Source of the DNA: Prevotella sp. CAG:485
GTDB lineage: Bacteria > Bacteroidota > Bacteroidia > Bacteroidales > Muribaculaceae
Assembly: GCA_000437495.1 (NCBI GenBank)
Contig: FR897844.1
Coordinates: forward strand, 29,642 to 39,779
Reading direction: 5' to 3'
Length of the DNA: 10,138 bases
How positions within the stretch are numbered: position 1 is the first letter of the stretch; each line of letters begins with the position of its first letter. Below, in pieces: positions 7,390-10,138 of this stretch. The notes under the pieces are model-generated. The model had not been told where the DNA came from and searched no databases. It worked only from the letters and a program-made list of their open reading frames with translations. Both the position numbers and the translations under genes were made by a program.

Positions 7390-7434
7390 AAAAAAAATAA
7401 CATTCGAGAGGGCGGAAAGCTCCATCGAATGCCA
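7390..7434 (-). terminator. Terminator-like hairpin in the metK leader (possible attenuator)
   Basis: On the minus strand CATTCGA (7431-7425) pairs perfectly with TCGAATG (7407-7401). G-U and A-U pairs can extend the stem outward, and a GAG/CTC inner pairing is possible. The tract TTATTTTTTTT follows at 7400-7390. The tract ends 15 nt before the metK ATG and lies downstream of the inferred metK promoter and the SAM-II aptamer, so unconditional termination here would silence metK. It is best read as a conditional terminator, although I could not identify the competing antiterminator. The 17-nt interior loop makes the stem weaker than the terminator at 3578-3614. Confidence 0.6.
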
Positions 7435-7487
7435 CGCTTCATGCCCCGGCCTTTTGCTGCGCTGCCCGAGATAACCTGTTATGCTCT

Positions 7488-7530
7488 GAGCGGCTTTTGA
7501 GCGGCTTTTACAGCGCCGAAGCCGCGGCGG
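7488..7530 (-). repeat. 11-bp tandem duplication with alternative hairpins in the metK leader
   Basis: The minus strand contains AAAAGCCGCTC twice in direct tandem (7509-7499 and 7498-7488). Upstream GCGGCTT (7525-7519) is complementary to AAGCCGC in either copy, at 7507-7501 or 7496-7490. It can therefore form two mutually exclusive 7-bp stems. The element lies between the SAM-II aptamer and the terminator-like hairpin, where an expression platform would be expected. Confidence 0.7.
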
Positions 7531-7554
7531 CAAATGTGCCAAAGGGGCTGTGTT

Positions 7555-7606
7555 GCGGTTTTAGCATTCTTTTAAAGTGGTTGCAAGCAGCCAAATCTTT
7601 CCACTT
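7555..7606 (-). promoter_or_regulatory. SAM-II riboswitch aptamer upstream of metK
   Basis: On the minus strand the conserved SAM-II elements appear in order. The 5' P1 arm is AAGTGG (7606-7601), followed by GATTTGG (7597-7591) and GCTTGCAA (7588-7581). The 3' P1 arm CCACTT (7580-7575) pairs perfectly with the first arm. After TAAAAGAAT comes the hallmark GCTAAA (7565-7560) and CC (7558-7557). The loop GG (7592-7591) can pair with this CC to close the pseudoknot; other members as I recall them have CC with GG there, which would be compensatory change. By family knowledge SAM-II binds S-adenosylmethionine and turns off methionine/SAM genes, and it is best known from Alphaproteobacteria. Its position in the leader of metK, the gene for SAM synthesis, supports the call. 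The aptamer ends about 180 nt from the ATG, unusually far for a class that commonly hides the ribosome-binding region. Confidence 0.88.
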
Positions 7607-7609
7607 CCG

Positions 7610-7641
7610 GAAGCCGCGTCCGACGAGCCTTCGACGGCCTC
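7610..7641 (-). other. Hairpin at the 5' end of the metK leader
   Basis: On the minus strand GAGGCCG (7641-7635) pairs with CGGCTTC (7616-7610), including one G-U pair, and TC/GA can extend the stem past a 2-nt bulge. The 3' arm ends three bases before P1 of the SAM-II aptamer. The self-complementary CTTCCGGAAG (7613-7604) overlaps P1, so pairing here could compete with the aptamer. The function is unknown. Confidence 0.45.
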
Positions 7642-7656
7642 CTGATATTTCAACCG

Positions 7657-7664
7657 CAAAGGTA
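7657..7664 (-). promoter_or_regulatory. Likely -7 box of the metK promoter
   Basis: The minus strand reads TACCTTTG, a perfect match to the Bacteroidota -7 consensus TAnnTTTG, preceded by a strongly AT-rich stretch (7665-7711). No clear TTG is seen at the -33 position; the nearest similar sequence is ACTTT. Transcription would start near 7650, placing the hairpin and the SAM-II aptamer at the 5' end of the message and giving a leader of about 275 nt. Confidence 0.65.
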
Positions 7665-7711
7665 GTAAAATTTCTGCGATTATAAAGTTAAATAACCTTA
7701 AAATATAATTT

Positions 7712-8770
7712 TCAGGGCCTTTCCCGCAGCAGAAAGCGGCGTGCCGGCACCTCCACAAGCCTATGGAGCACCCATGTGGCGAATATAGTAGCCGTCAGCG
7801 CCACCACAATGCAGAGGGATGTGCTCCATTCCAGCTGCCAGTGGTACAGAGCGCGGCGCATGACCCGTATCACCAGCTGATGAATCATATAGAAGCTGAA
7901 GCTGAGCTCGCCGGCGCGCACCAACGGACGCCATTTCAGCAGCCGCGTGAGGGGGCCGCCGCCGCAGGCCGTTGCCATGAGCAGAGCGCCGCAGGGTATC
8001 CACCACAGCGAGGCATACTGCACCGTTGGCGGCACAAAAGGCCAAAGAGCTATGAAGAGCCCCAACAGCAGCCACACACCCGCCTGAGCCGCCGTAGCCG
8101 CCGACTCCGACATACGCGGCAAACGCTGCCGGTGGTGAAGAAGCAGCATACAGAGCCCCATGCCGATGAGGAAATCGGGCAGACGCATCAGCGGATTCAC
8201 ATACACCACACCCAGGCGGAAATCGGCCGGCACAATGACTGCCACCGCCACATATAGAGCCGCCGCAGCCGCCGTCAGCACCGCGATGAGTCGACCCTTA
8301 AGCCTGTGAAACAGGCGCCTCAGCCACGGAAAGAGGATGTAGAAGAACATCAAATCGCACAGGCACCACGACACGGAGTTGCCCGAGAAGAAGAAGTCGC
8401 GGAGGGGCACCCAGCTCTGCAGCAGCACAATGTTGAGGCCCAGGGCCGCCACCGTGTCGGCGTTCAGCGTCACAGGCAGCAGCGTCAGAGCCGCGAGCAG
8501 ACACACAAGGTGAAGCGGCCAGACGCGAGCTACGCGCCGTTTCAGATAACGCTGCCTGTTGAAGCCCTCTTCGAGCACCCGTGCGCCGTAGCCGTAGGTC
8601 ATTACGAAGCCGCTGAGCATGAGGAAGAAGACCACACCCACGCCGCCGCCGGCCGGGAACACGGCGAGGTGGTGAAAGAAGATGAAGACGGCGAAGATGC
8701 CCCGCAGCGACTGCAGCGCGTCGATGTGTGCCGGCGGATGCCCCGGCTGCTGATACCCGTGCGTTGACAT
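7712..8770 (-). CDS. Membrane O-acyltransferase of the acyltransferase_3 (OafA/WecH-like) family
   Basis: A 352-residue multi-pass inner-membrane protein with about ten hydrophobic segments. Family landmarks are the N-terminal LRGIFAVFIFFHH (22-34, with the conserved RG and the catalytic-type His), GVGVVFFLMLSGFVM (43-57), RRVARVWPLHL (78-88), SWCLCDLMFFYILFP (134-148), and ELSFSFYMIHQLV (288-300, the S-x-S-x-Y-x-x-H pattern). Such enzymes transfer acetyl or other acyl groups to exported sugars, lipopolysaccharide, capsule or peptidoglycan; the acceptor here cannot be told. The frame is open to an ATG at 8827, but that start would lie inside polA and would add a proline-rich segment. I prefer the ATG at 8770, which gives a short tail before the first helix. 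The gene follows polA by 22 bp and is probably co-transcribed with it. No strong terminator follows the TGA at 7712; the downstream DNA is AT-rich and leads into the metK promoter. Confidence 0.9.
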   Translation of the reverse strand: MSTHGYQQPGHPPAHIDALQSLRGIFAVFIFFHHLAVFPAGGGVGVVFFLMLSGFVMTYGYGARVLEEGFNRQRYLKRRVARVWPLHLVCLLAALTLLPVTLNADTVAALGLNIVLLQSWVPLRDFFFSGNSVSWCLCDLMFFYILFPWLRRLFHRLKGRLIAVLTAAAAALYVAVAVIVPADFRLGVVYVNPLMRLPDFLIGMGLCMLLLHHRQRLPRMSESAATAAQAGVWLLLGLFIALWPFVPPTVQYASLWWIPCGALLMATACGGGPLTRLLKWRPLVRAGELSFSFYMIHQLVIRVMRRALYHWQLEWSTSLCIVVALTATIFATWVLHRLVEVPARRFLLRERP

Positions 8771-8792
8771 TTTGAGCGGCAAAGGGTGAGAA

Positions 8793-10138
8793 TCAGTGGG
8801 CGGTGAGCCAGTCGGGACCGGTGCCACATTCCGCCTCCAGGCGCACCTTGCCGTGATAGGCGTCGGCCATGAGCTGAGGCACCAGCTGCTTCATTATCTC
8901 CTCTTCGCCGGGCGCCACGTTGAAGTTGAGCTCATCGTGCACCTGCATAATCATGCGCGAGCGGAGGCCGCGGCGTTCCATCTCGGCAAAGATGTTTACC
9001 ATGGCAGTCTTGATGACGTCGGCCGCAGAGCCCTGTATGGGGGCGTTGATGGCGTTGCGTTCGGCATATCCGCGCACCGTGGCGTTGTGGCTGTTGATGT
9101 CGGGCTGCATACGTCGGCGACCGCTGTAAGTGGTTACGAAGCCCTGCTGCCGCGCCGTTTCCAGCGTCTGCTGCATATAGGCGTGCACCGTGGGGAAAGT
9201 GGCGTTGTAGCCGTCGATGAGCATCTTGGCGTCGGCGCGACTCAGGCCAAGACGCTGGCTCAGTCCGAAGGCCGAAATGCCGTAGAGGATACCGAAATTG
9301 GCAGTCTTGGCGTGTCTGCGCTGGTCGGCGCTCACCTCGTCGAGAGGTACGTTGTAGATTTTCGAGGCCGTAATGGCGTGGATGTCGTCGCCCCGGTTGA
9401 AGGCGTCGAGCATCACCGGGTCGTTGGCGAAATCGGCCACCAGGCGCAGCTCAATCTGCGAGTAATCGGCCGAGAGGAAGATGCACCCCGGGTCGGCGAT
9501 GAAGGCTCTGCGAATCTCGCGGCCCAGCTCCTGGCGCACGGGGATGTTCTGCAGATTGGGGTTCGACGACGAGATGCGCCCCGTGGCCGTTACCGTCTGG
9601 TTATAGTTGGTGTGGACGCGCCCTGTGGCCGGGTTGATGGCCTTGGGAAGCGCCGTGAGCCACGTGCTCACTAATTTGCGCAGCCGCCGGAAGGTGCGTA
9701 TCAGGTCTACAATGGGATGCAGCGGCGCAAGGCTTTCCAGGATGGCGTCTGTGGTGCTGTACTGGCCGTTTTTGGTCTTTTTGGCCTTCGGGTCGAGGTG
9801 CAGGTCGTCGAAGAGCACCCGTCCCACTTCCGAGGGAGAGCCCACGTTGAACTCCTGCCCTGCCAGGGTGTAAATCTGTGCGGTGATGTCGGCGATGCGC
9901 TGCTCCATATCGTCGGCGGCACGCTGCAGAGCGTCGGTGTCGATGCGCACACCCGTAATCTCCATCTCGGCCAGCACACGCGCCAGAGGCAGCTCCATTT
10001 CCTCGAGCAGACGCGTCATGCCCTCCTTCTCAATCTCCTGGCGCACAGGCACATAGAGCATCAGAGCCAACCGTGCCTCGTGGCAGAGACGGCGCTGTTC
10101 GTCCATGCTCAGCGGCTCGCGCAGGGCTGCCGCCATAC
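8793..10138 (-). CDS. polA: DNA polymerase I, C-terminal polymerase part (5' end outside the window)
   Basis: The last 447 or so residues of a family A DNA polymerase, continuing past the right edge. Counting from the first complete codon in view, the first 40 residues are the end of the region equivalent to the 3'-5' exonuclease domain. The polymerase domain follows with TATGRISSSNPNLQNIP (183-199), motif A DYSQIELR (224-231), the O-helix RRHAKTANFGILYG (273-286), and motif C VHDEL (399-403). Catalytic aspartates are Asp224 and Asp401. The O-helix has Phe at 281, equivalent to E. coli Phe762, not the Tyr of T7-type enzymes. By family knowledge it fills gaps during repair and replaces Okazaki primers. 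Whether the 5' nuclease and proofreading domains are intact cannot be judged here. The gene ends DWLTAH and is followed after 22 bp by the acyltransferase gene, with no terminator between. Confidence 0.98.
   Translation of the reverse strand, partial: MAAALREPLSMDEQRRLCHEARLALMLYVPVRQEIEKEGMTRLLEEMELPLARVLAEMEITGVRIDTDALQRAADDMEQRIADITAQIYTLAGQEFNVGSPSEVGRVLFDDLHLDPKAKKTKNGQYSTTDAILESLAPLHPIVDLIRTFRRLRKLVSTWLTALPKAINPATGRVHTNYNQTVTATGRISSSNPNLQNIPVRQELGREIRRAFIADPGCIFLSADYSQIELRLVADFANDPVMLDAFNRGDDIHAITASKIYNVPLDEVSADQRRHAKTANFGILYGISAFGLSQRLGLSRADAKMLIDGYNATFPTVHAYMQQTLETARQQGFVTTYSGRRRMQPDINSHNATVRGYAERNAINAPIQGSAADVIKTAMVNIFAEMERRGLRSRMIMQVHDELNFNVAPGEEEIMKQLVPQLMADAYHGKVRLEAECGTGPDWLTAH

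Noticed and set aside
7375..7542. An N-terminal extension of MetK starting at 7542
   Set aside because: The extra 56 residues do not resemble the family, cover the leader hairpins and T-run, and precede a canonical MNYFFTSESV start at 7374.
7625..7650. Resemblance of TATCAGGAGG in the metK leader to the start of a SAM-I (S-box) riboswitch
   Set aside because: The S-box core (GATGAAACC-type and downstream conserved segments) is absent. The adjacent SAM-II elements explain the leader better.
7497..7758. Short open frames on both strands in the metK-acyltransferase intergenic region
   Set aside because: They overlap the promoter, the SAM-II aptamer and the leader hairpins, have no recognisable family, and are expected by chance at this length.
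8771..8827. An earlier acyltransferase start at 8827 overlapping polA
   Set aside because: It would add 19 residues rich in proline and serine with no family support. The ATG at 8770 fits the usual short N-terminus and the 22-bp gap after polA.
1..10138. CRISPR arrays, tRNA/rRNA genes, insertion sequences, prophage or defence genes
   Set aside because: No spaced direct repeats of CRISPR type, no tRNA-like cloverleaf, no transposase or integrase reading frame, and no terminal inverted repeats with target duplications were seen.

Overview
The window looks like ordinary chromosome from a high-GC member of the Bacteroidales (phylum Bacteroidota), possibly a gut Muribaculaceae, Prevotella or Alistipes relative. 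The evidence is a C10 (streptopain-like) secreted protease with a type IX secretion-like C-terminal tail, a long membrane-anchored PpiD/SurA-type foldase, promoters of the Bacteroidota type (-7 box TAnnTTTG), and start codons without clear Shine-Dalgarno sequences. The genus cannot be fixed by eye.

All six genes are on the minus strand, so transcription runs from high to low coordinates. At the right edge is the 3' part of DNA polymerase I (polA, 10138-8793), followed after 22 bp by a membrane O-acyltransferase (8770-7712). Next comes a 337-bp leader region and then metK (7374-6052), a 257-bp intergenic region and the ppiD-like foldase gene (5794-3659), a terminator, rlmN (3511-2489), an 84-bp gap holding a 9-bp minisatellite, and the C10 protease (2404-26). 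The first 25 bases hold only the 3' flank of the protease.

The most informative part is non-coding. Upstream of metK (S-adenosylmethionine synthetase) there is a good -7 box, then a sequence that reads as a SAM-II riboswitch aptamer (about 7606-7555). It is followed by about 180 nt of leader containing an 11-bp tandem duplication that offers two alternative hairpins, and then a stem with a T-rich tract that resembles an intrinsic terminator and ends only 15 nt before the start codon. This suggests feedback control of SAM synthesis by SAM, possibly through transcription attenuation. The metK 3' end carries a 36-bp near-perfect palindrome spanning the stop codon and then a conventional terminator. 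The foldase gene has its own promoter and a structured leader with an imperfect tandem repeat.

Functionally the genes are mostly housekeeping: DNA repair/replication, SAM synthesis, the SAM-dependent rRNA/tRNA methylase RlmN, envelope protein folding, cell-surface acylation, and an exported protease. I found no CRISPR array, tRNA or rRNA gene, IS element, phage gene or defence island, and no new multi-gene system. The items worth follow-up are regulatory.
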